Of a stretch of DNA of 64,000 nucleotides, positions 1 through 11,425 are shown piece after piece. The first letter of the stretch is position 1. Each line of letters begins with the position of its first letter. Below the pieces are notes generated by a model, which saw only the letters and a program-made list of their open reading frames with translations, searched no databases and was not told the DNA's origin. The stretch lies in assembly GCA_019787685.1 (NCBI GenBank), contig JAHNUO010000009.1:1054001-1118000 (forward strand), written 5' to 3'. This stretch comes from Chiua virens (lineage: Eukaryota > Basidiomycota > Agaricomycetes > Boletales > Boletaceae). The position numbers and the translations under genes were made by a program.

Positions 1-245
1 TTTCCCATTGCAATATATAAAGAGGCCAGCATCTGTTCTAAGTTGCTTGAAGCCTAGTGCCTGCATTAACTGATCTAAAGATCTCCACCAGGCTAAACTT
101 GCCTATTTTAAGCCATAGATGGCTTGGAGTAGTTGGAGGACTTTGCCTTTTGAGTTGGGAGGCACAAACCCTTCAGGAAACTCCATGTAGAGTTCCTCTT
201 CCAGTATTCCATATAGGAAAGCAGATCAGACATCAAGTCCTGATA
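1..245 (-). pseudogene. Ty1/copia pol relic, central reverse-transcriptase part
   Basis: Read on the minus strand, this stretch encodes the middle of a copia-type reverse transcriptase: a region resembling 'LMSDLLSYMEYWKRN' is followed by 'EFPEGF'- and 'AIYGLKQ'-like blocks in shifting frames. It continues directly from the copia segment at 1731-3730, from which it is separated only by the Tc1 element at 246-1728. The sequence runs off the left edge, so the RT active site and RNase H lie outside the window. Several frameshifts and stops show it is dead. The family assignment rests on recognising the residue pattern, not on a search. Confidence 0.75.
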
Positions 246-1728
246 CAGTGGCTCAAACAACTGTCCCAATGTTTGCATGCTTCACTGAATGCAACAAAAT
301 GTGGTAATCACTAAACCTTATGCAAACATGTGGGTATATGAAATATAGTACCTACTCCTGGCTTTCTATTGGACCAAGGGTCAAAGGATTTGAATAAGAT
401 TTGATGAAATGGTAATCATTTCAAAATGATCACTTATTGGGACAGTTCTTTGACTTTCAGTTTGGATTACATATATCAGACCCTAACATGTTGGAAAGTA
501 CTTACATACATTTGATAATGATTCTATTATATTATATTTATATAACCATCATCAGCTAGCACCATATAAACCCCACTATTTCATAGTAACTTTCCTATCA
601 TCATTATAAAACCTATCTCTAGCTCTTAAGGGACAATATTGTCTCCTTCCCTTTCCTTGATCTTTTCTCCAGATAAATAACCTCTCAAACTGGTCTAGGC
701 AAGTCTACAGTGTCTAGGGTCCTTCAGGAAATCTAGCTAGACAAGACTAAACATCTTGATGGTCACCCTTCAAAGTTTTCATTTACCAGCAAAAGGGCTA
801 TTGTACAACAGATCATTACTGGCAAGACCAAAAATGCTGTTCAGCTCACTACACTTAACAATACCATTATTGATACTCCTCTCTATCCTCGGACAGTCAG
901 AAATACCCTCAAGGAAGCCTTTTGAAAGCTGTGGTAGAGAACAAAGACCTCACAAGAAAGGATGGTTGGCCTATGCTTTCAAATACTATCATTGGACTAT
1001 GAAGGATGGGAAAAGGGTTGTATAGTTGAATAAGACTAAAGTCAATAGGATTGGGTCACATAAAAAAGAGTATGTGTGGAAAAAGGCAGGAGAGTAGTTG
1101 ATTGCTAGAGGTGCAGTCAAGCATAGAGGGGGCTATGGGGCTATATAGGATGGAATAGAGTGGGAGTTTAGAGTGAGATGTACAGAAGGATGGATGCTGA
1201 GCAATATGTGACAATTTCACAGCAAGGGTTGCTGGAAAGCACTGAAGAATTTCAAATTTCAGAAGGTGAGATCATTTTTCAATAAGATAATGATCCCAAG
1301 CATACCTCTAAAATAGTTCAGACCTGGTTCAAAGATCAGCCTGCACAGTCTCTAGACCTCACTTCCTTTGATCATACCTGAAATCTTCTAAAAAAAATGA
1401 CTTTTAGCTTATAAAAGTGCCCCTAAAGGAGTCTATTATTTATAGGAAAGGTTAGTAGAGGAGTGGGGGAATATTTGTGCAGAAGTTAGGGTCTAATATA
1501 TGTAATCCAAACTGAAAGTCAAAAAACAGTCCCAATGAGTGATCATTTTGAAATGATTGTCATTTCATCAAATCTTATTCAAATCCTTTGACCCTTGGTC
1601 CAATAGAGAGCCAGGAGTAAGTACTATATTTCATATTCCCACAGGTTTGGGTAAGGTTTAGTGGTTACTGCATTTTATTGCATTTAGTGAAAAGCATGCA
1701 AACATTGGGACAGTTGTTTGAGCCACTG
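246..1728 (+). mobile_element. Tc1/mariner-superfamily DNA transposon, copy 1 (decayed)
   Basis: Terminal inverted repeats begin CAGTGGCTCAAACAACTGTC at 246 and close as the reverse complement at 1728, flanked by TA on both sides (244-245 and 1729-1730), the target duplication of this superfamily. It is the same family as the copies at 15555-17131 and 21679-23255. At 1483 bp it is about 95 bp shorter than those copies; the missing part is the C-terminal end of the transposase. It sits inside a copia reverse transcriptase, which reads on at 1-245 and from 1731. Confidence 0.93.
598..1482 (+). pseudogene. Tc1-like DD34E transposase relic (copy 1)
   Basis: Plus-strand remains of a transposase homologous to the better preserved copy at 15785-16769. 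Recognisable blocks include 'FQ(stop)DNDPKHTSK', where CAA has become TAA, and the tryptophan-rich region after the first catalytic aspartate. Numerous stops look like C-to-T changes. The C-terminal 'AVIKAKGGHTKY' block is absent, because the sequence jumps directly into inverted-repeat sequence at about 1483. It is non-functional. Confidence 0.8.
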
Positions 1729-1730
1729 TA

Positions 1731-3730
1731 TGTACGTGCCAATCATTAAGAGCAAATAGAGTGAGCATGTATCACACTGTCTCAAAGCATACAACTGGGC
1801 TGAAGATCTTGTCAAAGTCAAGCCCTTCCACCTGTGAGAAGCCTTTGGCAACTAAGTGGGCTTTCTTGCAACCATCTGATTTGACATCAAACACCTATCT
1901 ATTTTTTATAACCTTTTGGTTGGGTGGATGGTCTGTGACTTCAAAGGCTTTGCAATCTTTCATAATTTGTAGCTCTTCCTCACAAGCTTTATGCCAGAGC
2001 TTTTGCTCTTGGTGAGGGAGCTTAAGTATGTCATGGTATGACCAGTCTCTATAGTTATTCCAGAGTTTCTGAGCAGAACTGCATGAGCACATAAATAATA
2101 CAATAAAGCATCTCCCCCTTCCCTGCCAGTGGTCAGGCATTCTACATTATCTTCTGATGGAGTTGATGAGGGTGGGAGGCCACCAGGGATGTCTGGTATT
2201 GCAGGTTCATGTGAAGTGTTCAATGATTCACCAATCATTTTCTTCCAGCATGATTCTCTTTCAATTTCTTTGAGTTTTTTCAAAGGGTATCTCTGTTCTC
2301 CATAGACATTCCCAGGTTGTCTAGGGTTTTTAATTCTTTCATTGAAACATGGTGAAGCTGGAGGGGCTGCTGGAGGTAGTCTAGGAGAACAAGGAGGGGT
2401 CACTGGGGGTGGTGGGGTTTCTTGCAAGTGTTCTGGTGCTTCTGGTGCTTCTGGTGTTTCTGGGTGTTCCAGTTACATTGATGTTTCTGGTTGTATGACA
2501 GGATAATGAGGTGCATGTTGAGGTGCATCAGACTCATCAGAGGAGAAATTCTCTGGTTAGAGTGATGGTCATGATGAGGAAGTAGATTGTGTGGTGTGCT
2601 GCTTACTGGCCTATGAGACTGTGCCCTGGACAATGAGAGAACAGGTTCTCATCAAAAATGGCATGAGCAGAAGTGAATGTTGCATTGTTAGAACACATGA
2701 AAATCCAATTGGATTCACTTCCTGCTGATACACCAAGGTAGATTATCAACTGTGGTTTGGGCTGTAGTTTGCCTGTTTGAATCTCATTGGGAAGATGCAC
2801 ATAGGCACCACATCCAAAAGCACATAAGTGTGAGATTGAAGGTTTCTGTCCAGTGAGTGATTCATAAGGGGTTTTCCAATTCAATTGGGCCAATGGGATG
2901 TGGTTATACACATGGGAAGCATGTAAATATACAAATTCCCAGTAGAAATTAGGGAGACAAGCTTGAAGTCCCATTACCTGTGCCTTATCTATGAGAGTAT
3001 GGGGCTAATTGGAGTATATTGATACCATTGTCTTGCATATACTTGGTAAAGGCTTTAGAAGTGAATTCACCTCCAGCATTGAAATGCCAACCTTTAATTT
3101 GAGCATTATATTGGTTATGGACATAGGTAAAGAATTGCTTTGTAGCCTTTAAGACTTGATCCTTGGATTCGAGACATACAACCCATGACATACATAGATG
3201 TATAGTCATCATAAAACACAATCACATATTTATACTTCTGATATGATTCAAACTCAAAACACTTGATATCTGAGTGTATTAACTCAAAGGGAGCAAAGGC
3301 TCTCTTCTCAGTATGAGGGAAGGATCAGTTTGGTTGTTTTTCAAGTTCACACCCAGGACAGATGGGTGCTTTCAACAGAATGTCTACTTCCAGAAAGTCT
3401 TTGGTGTGTTTGCATGCAGCTTTAAGCACATCATGTGAAGGATGGCCAAGACGATGATGTATCAACTCAAAATCAATAGTATTGAATGACAATGAATGAG
3501 TTTTAATACTTTTTAGTGTTTTTGGGCATGTTTCACTTCTTTCAAGTTGGTCTGGGTGTTCTGGGTGTTGTTCTGGACTGGAACTGGCCTTCCAAGTTGA
3601 TTTTAAGTGTGTATAAGTGGTTCTGAGTGGTTCTGAATTGGAATGAAGTTTCCTACAATGACCTTGATCAAAAAAAGTGCTTCTGAGTACTTCTGAGTCA
3701 GAAGTGTTGGTAGTAATCAAGGTAGGTGTA
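1731..3730 (-). pseudogene. Ty1/copia pol relic: GAG-pre-integrase, integrase, start of RT
   Basis: Reading from 3720 down to 1731 on the minus strand, the order is as in copia. A GAG-pre-integrase zinc region 'HHRLGHPSHDVLK' ends in 'CPGCELEKQPN' (3720-3325). The integrase core has 'GGEFTSKAF' (3221-2985), with the usual aspartate of the SDNGGEF motif changed. An integrase tail follows with 'KTPYESLTGQKPSISHLCAF' (2974-2603), then a Pro/His-rich linker, and finally the RT start 'WHKACEEELQIMK' and 'DFDKIFSPVV' (2140-1760). Frameshifts separate the blocks. The next RT residues resume at 245 on the far side of a Tc1 insertion. No LTR of this element was found. Confidence 0.85.
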
Positions 3731-4144
3731 AAACTGTTCAGAACTGCTTTAGAACAGTGTCAGAAGCAATTGGAAGTGATCTGAGGTGATTTGAGCAGGT
3801 TTAATGCTCATTGTAGTACAATAAGTCTATAGTCATTCCAGTACTTCTGGAGTATGGGAACTTTAGAACTTCCAGAAGTGAAAGCCTTGGAAGCATGGGA
3901 ACTATCCAGAACAGTTGGAACAGTTTATACACATTCCAACAGGGTATACCCAGAGTCAATACAGGCCCAGTTGACCCCACCATTGACCTGTATTGACCCC
4001 CACTTAGCACTAAGTAGGGTTAATATGCCAGTGTATGCCCTGCTGCCTGGTGTGGGAGCTCAGGAGGGAGGGAGAGGGGGTAATTGAGTGAGACCATGCT
4101 GAGACCCTGGATTTGCATGCTGAGCCACCACTGTTCCACATGCA
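3731..4144. other. Unassigned stretch upstream of the copia relic
   Basis: By position this could be the decayed gag of the copia element, but I see no zinc knuckle or other gag motif. The A/T-rich left part repeats GAAGTG/GGAACT-like words ('cttctggag', 'cttccagaag'), and the right part (3930-4085) is low complexity. No gene is supported. Confidence 0.4.
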
Positions 4145-4149
4145 CATGT

Positions 4150-4753
4150 TGTTACAATTCTTTCTTTCTCTTTGACTTGTACTACTTTACTATGCTCAAT
4201 ACCTAGGTATCTCTCTATGTTTATCCATACTTCTTTCCTTTCACTTGCACAGCATCCATATTGGATTAACCCAATCAATTACTCTTTCCTGCTTTGTCAC
4301 TTTCCGACACACTCGTGTTTAGTCATACTTTGTTCATAACTACATATCTGCTGCTTTCTCATCATACAATTCCTTTGACCATTTATGTATGATTGGTTCT
4401 GCTCTTCTTGGTTACCCCTTTGCCCTATGAAAGCTTCACTATATAAACAACAATCATACTCCTGTAACACTAGTCTTGATCTCCACAATCTAGCTGAGTA
4501 TCCTTGCCACCCTTGGACTTTCTGAGTCGTCCCTTGTTACCCTCAGTCCTTCAAGTATAAATTCTCAAAAGGACGCTCTCAGCAACATGCCTGAGTTCTA
4601 TCTTGTTTCACTAGTAGCAATCTGCTGACCAGTAAACCATCTCGAACTAGGCAGTGCATCATGCATCAAGTGGTGGTTGTTTGAGTTATCATAGCTACTT
4701 GGTGCTTAGTGCTTTTGCAGCTACACTAGGTCCTACCCAGAACTATTGTAACA
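4150..4753 (+). repeat. Solo LTR of the Ty3/gypsy family (orientation opposite to the full element)
   Basis: It begins TGTTACAATTCTTTC and ends ATTGTAACA, matching the reverse complement of the 781-bp LTRs at 33485 and 40532, with a perfect 5-bp target duplication CATGT (4145-4149 and 4754-4758). A TATA-like TATATAAA at 4440 precedes a conserved AGTCTTGATCT at 4472, the same arrangement as in the complete element. Most CpG sites of the young LTR are TpG or CpA here. No internal region is attached, so it is a solo LTR left by LTR-LTR recombination. Confidence 0.93.
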
Positions 4754-4758
4754 CATGT

Positions 4759-6688
4759 GTCACAATCTAATCTGATTGGACCAACTGACATGTGACTTTG
4801 TTGAACAGTGGCATGCTGACTCAGGGGCTGTTGTCCTGTTTGTTCTGTCCACTCCCTCCAAGGTGCCTGTTTGTCACCTGGAACATGTCTTGTGTTCAAT
4901 ATATGCTGCCACCTCCATGGCCACAACTCACAAGCCTATTACCCTCTGATCATGACAAACAAGGAGCCCTGGCTGTCTTCCTTGACCTGCAAGCCCACTG
5001 GTGCCCCCGAGTGGACCCTGCCCAGCATGTCCAGCAATAATTGTGAGCACTTATTGTAATCATTTGAATCAGATTGACTGTCTGTGCTGGGGAATGGAAG
5101 GAATGGAAGGACTGGGCCTTTCAAGTGGTAAGTATGTCTTGTTCATTCTGATCTCTTCATTCACTGATCTGTCAGTTTTTTGCTTTATCCACTCTCTTTA
5201 TTGTTTCTGTACTCCCATGTGAAGCAAAAAGATTGCACATTTTTCAAGCTGCCCAGCCCCGCTTCTTTTGATTGATCACTTTGTCCATTTGAGCTGGCAC
5301 CACTGGTTGCTCTCATATGCTGAGGTAAGTTGCACTCTGCAGGTTTCTGCACTCTCTTTATACTCATATACAATATTGTGCCAGGGAGTGGATAGAATGG
5401 AAGAACTGGAGCCTTTTGAGTGGTGAGTACATATGTTCCATTTGTCCTGACCTCTTTATTCACTAATCTATTACTTTTTACTTTATCTGCTCTCTTCTTT
5501 GTTTCTGGACCTCCATGTGAGGCAAGTGAACAAACTGGGCATTTTTCAAGCTGCCTGGTCCTGCTTCTTTTGATTGATCCACTCCATCCATTTGAGATGG
5601 TGCCATTGATTGCACTCACATGCCGAGGTGAGTTAATCTCCATGTTCTTCACTCTCTTCACTCATTACTGTTGCTCATATATTCCACAGCTTACATTCCT
5701 TGCACTGGCTGCCTTGGCAATTCAAAACAAGGGACCACAGTGAATGCTGTGTCAGGTGACAGACTTCACCTGCCACACATCCACAACATGGCACACTCAC
5801 TGTGATAAAATCCCATGCACATGTTTGTGTATTGAACTGCAACCACAAACCATGTTGTTGTCTGTTGTCCATCTTCACTCACCCTTTCCCCATAGCACCA
5901 TTTGACATGCCCTGTCACCAGACTTGGAATCATAGCCATGTGCTACAAAGTGTGCTCAAACATGCCATGAACCAAGTGTTTCTGCTCACCCTGGTGGACC
6001 TGGCAGCCTCATTCACTGATGATGCTGCTGCTGGCCTGCTTGCCAGTGTGGCTGGGCAGCCAGCCAGCCATTCCTCATCCAGTTCATCTCACCAGGAACT
6101 TCTCCAATGCTCACTCTGGGTGACAGCAGATATTTGTTAGTCTGTGTGACTGTGCAATGCTACTCCTGCCAGTGTCAGCAGTGACAGCCTTTCAAGGCAA
6201 GAGTTGCCAGATGCTCCAGTGGTCTGATCTTTTTTGGACCACCATGCCCTTGGACCAGACAACCCAAGTCAAGGTGAGGAGACTTTTGACTTTTGAGTTT
6301 CTGCTGAGACTGGTTACTCACTGGCACATGCATGCCATTTCACAGGTCCTTGCCACTCTTGTAGATAATGCAAAGCACAACTAACATAGGCAGGTGGATG
6401 AACATGGTATCATCCAACACCACCAGGTGGTACTCTGTGCTATCAGAGCTATGAGTATGGATGCCAGGAATAGTACTTCCACCATGTGTTCTATGTTGGA
6501 TCTCCCACAAAAGAGATGTCATGTGACAGTGAGCCCCTCAACAACTGGCATGTGAGTATTGTGCTAACAAGGGCTTGCATGGCCATAGACCATCATGAGC
6601 ACATTATAATCATGCATAAGAAGCATAATATTAACATAATGAAGAAGGCCCATGTGGGCTGCCACTATGCAGCCCTGACCACCTGATC
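4759..6688. other. Unassigned repeat-like region with a 296-bp tandem duplication
   Basis: No protein family was recognised on either strand. The main structure is a degenerate tandem duplication, unit A about 5091-5386 and unit B about 5387-5680, listed separately. GTAAGT- and GTGAGT-like donor words and CAG acceptors occur (for example near 5125), so it may be the remains of an intron-containing gene, but no continuous reading frame joins them. The right part (5700-6688) is compositionally plain and carries only short frames. Confidence 0.4.
5091..5680. repeat. Two-copy tandem duplication, period about 296 bp
   Basis: Unit A starts with a GGAATGGAAGGA-type stretch at 5091. Unit B starts with the corresponding GAGTGGATAGAATGG at about 5384. 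The same word order follows in both: 'tttttcaagctgcc' (5238 and 5540), 'cttcttttgattgatc' (5261 and 5564), then a 'gctgaggt/gccgaggt' block. Divergence is perhaps 20-25% by eye, so the duplication is old. The overlapping minus-strand frame at 5185-5661 inherits the repeat and is probably not a gene. Confidence 0.75.
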
Positions 6689-6693
6689 CTGGA

Positions 6694-7252
6694 TGTTATG
6701 ATAGCTCTGGGTAGGACCAATCATAGCTGCAAAAGCGCTAAGTAACAAGTGGCTGCAATAACTCAAACAACCACCACTTGATATGTGGCGTGCTGCAGAG
6801 TTTCAAGAGGATTGTTGGTTAGCTTAGTTGCCACCAACGAGATGAGAGAAGACTCAGGAAGTTTCCTAAGTTGTCTGGTTGAGAATCTATACTCTTGGGA
6901 CTGAGAGGACGAGGGTGACATCTAGGAAGTCCAAGGGGAGTCGAGTATACTCAGCTAGATTGCAGAGATCAAGACTAATGTACAGGAGTATCTCGACAGA
7001 CTATTTATATGTAAGAGAAGGTGCATAGACCAACAGGTGACCAAGAAGAGCAGAACCAACACAATTGGTCAAAAGGGATCATACAATGTGAAGGCAGCAG
7101 ACGATGACAAGAAGTAAATGAGTAAGCATTCGGGTTGGGCCAATGCCAGTTAGATACCCTGAAGAGGAAAGGTACAGATAAATGTAGTGAAATACCTTGT
7201 GTATCGAGCATAGTGAAGTAGTACAAATGAGAGAAAGAAAAGAATGGTAACA
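6694..7252 (-). repeat. Solo LTR of the Ty3/gypsy family (same orientation as the full element)
   Basis: It opens TGTTATGATAGCTCTGGG, the CpG-depleted version of the LTR start at 33485, and closes ...GGTAACA. It is flanked by CTGGA (6689-6693) and CTAGA (7253-7257), a 5-bp target duplication with one difference. The conserved block 'gagatcaagact' and the upstream TATA box (on the minus strand) are retained near 6966-7010. It is shorter than the young LTR because of internal deletions. Confidence 0.88.
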
Positions 7253-7257
7253 CTAGA

Positions 7258-7410
7258 GGAATCTTACAAGAAAGCAGGGTAGTAACCATTAGGCCATTTT
7301 GCAGGAAAGACTGTACTGTTGTTTTGGGTGCTCATGCTATCAACTTAAAGTATACATTGCAAGACGCTTTGGCCTGCTTACATAATTACCTGAAAGTGGT
7401 GGCACAGGAA
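7258..7410. repeat. Dispersed repeat also present at 31058-31165 and, in part, inverted at 26122-26168
   Basis: The stretch 'aagaaagcagggtagt' through 'aagtatacattgcaag' (7258-7365) recurs nearly unchanged at 31058-31165, next to the hAT relic. The following 'cgctttggcctgcttacata' (about 7366-7385) recurs in inverted orientation near 26135-26155. It is a non-coding repeat of unknown family. The remaining bases up to the LINE boundary (7411-7461) show nothing. Confidence 0.7.
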
Positions 7411-7461
7411 TGTTAATGATGACCAAAAGCAACCACTACTCCTATAACATATCCAAATTTG

Positions 7462-7470
7462 GAATCTAAT
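7462..7470. repeat. LINE target-site duplication, left copy (GAATCTAAT)
   Basis: These nine bases, GAATCTAAT, directly precede a run of T (7470-7478, the poly-A tail of a minus-strand LINE) and recur at 20040-20048 immediately after the 5' end of the element. This fixes both LINE boundaries. Confidence 0.85.
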
Positions 7471-7851
7471 TTTTTTTTAAAATTCCTTGTTTATTGTCCA
7501 GTAAGGCCCACACCTTATGTTGGACAGTTACATGCAGTTTTTACAATCCTTGTATGCTAGGGGGAAGTTTTGGGTGCTCGGTACATATCATGGGGGATGA
7601 GTGAGCCTGTGGGCTGGGGCAGCTCTATGTATTTTCATTTTATTGTGTGTGTATGTGTGAAATAGACAGAGAAAAAAGGAAAGGGTTGGTTATGGCCAGT
7701 TGTGGGCTTTGACTCTTGATGGGCTCTAGGGGGATCTGGGTGTGGCATGTGGGCCAGGTTGAGGTGCATCATCCACCAAGGGCAGGATGGGTTGCATTGC
7801 ATCATGTAGTAATGGTAGAGGGTGCATTTCTTTTTCAGGTTTATGTTATTG

Positions 7852-10800
7852 CTAGTGGAGAAGTGTGGGGGGGTGGTTAGTCTTTGTCTGGGGGGGGTGA
7901 GATTACCAAATGTTTTTGTGAATCTGTTTGTGGCATGGGAATATGCAAGAAAGGGTTTGACGTATTTTGGGTTACTAAGCAGTGCCCCGATATCTTGGGC
8001 TTTGGCTTGGAGTTTGTCGTTTAGCTTCCTGTAGTGTTTGGCATATTTTAGGCAGAAGATTATGAAGTGTGGAATGGTTTCTCATTTTTCTGGGCAGTGT
8101 GGGCAAGTGGGGGACTGACTCTTCTTGATATGGTATAAGTGCATGTTGAGGAGAATGTGGCCTGTTCATATTTGGAAGATGAATAATGCCTGTCGGCGAG
8201 GGAGGTCAGTGATCAGTTTGAGAAATTTGTTGGATGGAAGGGACAGGTCTATTGTTTGTGCCAGCAGTGCTCTTGGGGATTCCTGGAATATTGTCCTGGC
8301 GGAGTTGCTTTATTTGCACTTGCAGGTGTTGTTTGGTGGCAGATTTGCTGCATGGTAGTGTCTTTGGTTGATTTTTCCTGGTTCTGAGTTGTTGTGGAAG
8401 GGTGGGAGGGGGTGAGGTGTTTCTGGCTGCAGCTTCTTTTGCTTCGTTGTCAGCTTCTTCATTTCCTGGTATGTCAGTGTGTCCAGGTACCCATCTTATT
8501 GGAAGTTTTTGTAGTTGGTGTTTCTGTAGGGCTTTCTTTAGATTGGCATGGAATATGTCGATGAGGTAGTGCCCTGTCTTGGAGGTGAAGGCTTGGGCCA
8601 ACAGGATGGCTGCTTTGTTGTCCAAGGTGAGGGAGACCAAGCATACATGTCTTGTGTTTTTTAGTAGTTTGACCGCAAGGATCATACTGACTATTTCGCC
8701 TTTGTAGACTGTGGTGTGTGTCAGGGCCTAGTTTGAAACATAGAAAGGATACTTGTTAGCCATTGCATCTCATGACCACTGCTCCACCTATCCTGCCATT
8801 TTGTCCTGATCCATCTGAGTAGAGTATAACATCTTGTGTGTTTTCTGATTGGGTGTCCTTATTGATGGTGTTGTTTTTGCTTCAGATGTTAGTTTTTATT
8901 GGTGGTTTCCATTTGGGGCTTAGGTGGGCTTGTTGTATTGTTTCATATTGGTGGGGGTCGAGTGGGAATGCATGTAAGAGGTGGTGGAGTGGTGATTTGT
9001 GGCATTTTCTCTGGCATGTGGCTTGGATGATATGGTTGTAGAGTGGGTGATTTTTCGGTAGCATGGCCATTCGTAGCATAGCTCATTGGCAGGTTTTGTG
9101 GAGTAGTAGTGGGATGGGTAGGAGGTCAGTGTGTGTGAATAGGATGTCAGTGGCCATGGATTGCATGCCACCCATGATGGTTAATATGGCAAGTCTTTGT
9201 ATGGATTCTATTTTCTTTGTGAAACCGTGTGCTCCCCAGCTGCTTTGTTTTGATCTGGTTCCCTTTTCCAGGTGGGTGACTGCCCAGATGTCGGATGCAT
9301 ATAGGATTTTGGGTATTGTTACTGCTTCATATAGTTTTTTCATCATTTGTGCATGGGTGCCTTTGGATGGTCGTGTCAGCCTTTTGCATGCGAGTACATA
9401 CTTTGTGCCTTTTCCTATGGTGTATGCAGTGTGAGTGGTGAATCTTAGTTCATGGTCAATGATGACACCAAGGAATTTGTACGTGTTAGTTGATTGGTTG
9501 GATATTTACACCTTGGATGGTGAGTGGTGGGTGGGGTGTCGGTTTTGTTTTTCCTGGGTTTTGGTCATCTGGTACTTGGGTCCAAGTTGCACATATCAGA
9601 GCAGTTTTGTCAAGTTCAAATTCAGCGTGGTGTGACTGGCTCCATTTGAGTGCTCCTTCTTCTTTTTCCATTAGGGTTTTGAGTTTTAAGTGTGTGTCTT
9701 CAAAGGATTTCCCGTGGGTGATGAATGCTGTGTCGTCTATGAATCCTAGTCCAATTTGGTCTTTTTTGTTGTTTGCCATTTTGATTAGTGATGTATTGTA
9801 GAAGAGGAAAGCTACCGGTGAGATGGGGCATCCTTGGTCTAGGCCTGTTAGGATATTGAATGGGTTGGATTTGTAGTCATCAAATGATAAGATTGTTGAG
9901 CAGTTTTTTAGATGTTGTTTGTACCAATCAGTGTATTCTTGGGGGATTCCTCGTTTTCTCATGTTGTATAGGAGGCATGGGATTATGACGCTGGGGAAGG
10001 CAGCCTTGATGTCTAGGAAGAGCATTGATACATATTTTTCTTGCAGGTGTGCCCATGCATCATGTGTGAACTTTGTGAGGAGGTGGAGCAAGTCGACAGT
10101 TGATCATCCAGGGGGGCCTCCAAAGTAGGTGTTCAGGAGGAGGTTGTGGGATTCTGCTATGTATGTTAGATTGTCTGCTACACATGAAGAAAGGATCTTA
10201 GCCATAGTATCTAGGAGGGTGATTGGTCAGTAGGCTTTGGGTAGGGAGTAGTCTAGGTGTCCGGGTTTTCGTAGGATGATTGTTGTTGAGATTTTCCAGC
10301 TTTCGGGGTACCATTTAAGGTTGAATGTTGCACGGAAGATGTGACCTAGGTATGGGACAAGTGCATTTGCATTTTTGATAAATACAATATTGTAAACTCT
10401 TTTTGGTCCTGGTGCCTTGTAAGGTGATAGTTTTTTGATGGCACAGTGTATCTGATTGTTGGTGATGTTGCAGAAGTTAGTCACTGGGTCTGGGTAGTTG
10501 GTGTCAGTTTGGTCAGGGTCTGGTTTTTGTTGCGGCTTGAAGAATGCTTCATAGAGTAGCTTGCTTTTGTCATGGTTGGTCTGTGTGGTAGATGGTGTGT
10601 CAGTGTTGTTTTTGCAAAGAGAGGGGATATGAGAATGGAAGTGGTCTGATGGTTCATTGGTTAGGTACTTGTGTATGTTCCAGATCCCATTTTGGTCAAT
10701 TTCTTCGAGGTAGTCATTCCAATGGTCGAGTTTTGCTTTTTCTATTTGTTTTGCAAAGGTGTTCTGGGCTGCTCTGTACTCTTGGTGGATTGGGTGGTTT

Positions 10801-11425
10801 CTGGTTTGACATTTTGCTTTTGTGGCATGTTGGAGGGTTTTGAGTCTTTTGTTTTTGTGGGCTAGGTTGAGGTTCCACTAGCATTTTGCATATGGTGATT
10901 GTTTTGTTAGCAAGATGGTGTCTTGGATGGTTTTGGTAATTGTGTTGTTGAGTTGGTTGAGTTGGTTGTCAGCACTGGTGATTTCGTGGATTGTTGTCGG
11001 TGTTGGGACTGTTTGGAGGTTTTCGTCAAGCTTCTTTTGGAATTTCTCCCAGTCTGCCATTCAAAAATTGTATCTGGGTGGGGGATTGATTAGTGCTGGT
11101 GTAATCATGCATTCGGTGATAATGGGAAAATGGTCAGTGTTGACCGGTGTTAGATGTTCAGCAACCTCACAGCAGGTTATTGTTTCAGATATGGTGTTGG
11201 AGCAGAAGACATTGTTGGGTCTTGTGAGGTTTTTTGTGGCACTAGCTTGGAGTGTTGGAGTAAAGGGGGGTAGTGTCATTTTGAGGTCATGTGTTGCAAG
11301 GAGGGGTTGTGCTGTGGTCATGTTGGTGGTGGTAAAGAGGTGGTGGTTACTCAGGTTGTCCCACATTGGGTGGTGACAGTTAAAGTCTCCTAGCATGATG
11401 GTTCCTAGTTCCGAGTCATTGGCGG
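7852..11425 (-). pseudogene. LINE ORF2, 3' part: endonuclease C-terminus, reverse transcriptase, RNase H
   Basis: The minus-strand reading starts inside the APE endonuclease ('LGDFNCHHPMWDN', 'NTDHFPI', 11400-11100). It runs through a linker into the reverse transcriptase ('KLSPYKAPGPKRVYNIVF' near 10440-10380; 'VSMLFLDIKAAFPSV'; 'GLDQGCPISP'; active site 'GFIDDTAF' near 9740). It then gives an RNase H ('LDNKAAI', 'WVPGHTDIPGNEEAD', 8625-8450) and a CCHC-like tail ('CPHC...H...C' near 8110-8050). Isolated in-frame stops (near 10880, 10228, 10105 and 9082) and a few shifts inactivate it. It copied the LINE RNA by target-primed reverse transcription. The 5' part of the same gene lies beyond the LTR insertion at 17489-17906. 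Confidence 0.9.

Noticed and set aside
8838..11376. Numerous plus-strand frames rich in Val/Trp/Cys (for example 9490-9801 and 10915-11376)
   Set aside because: They are shadows of the LINE ORF2 reading on the minus strand, which shows clear RT, RNase H and endonuclease motifs.
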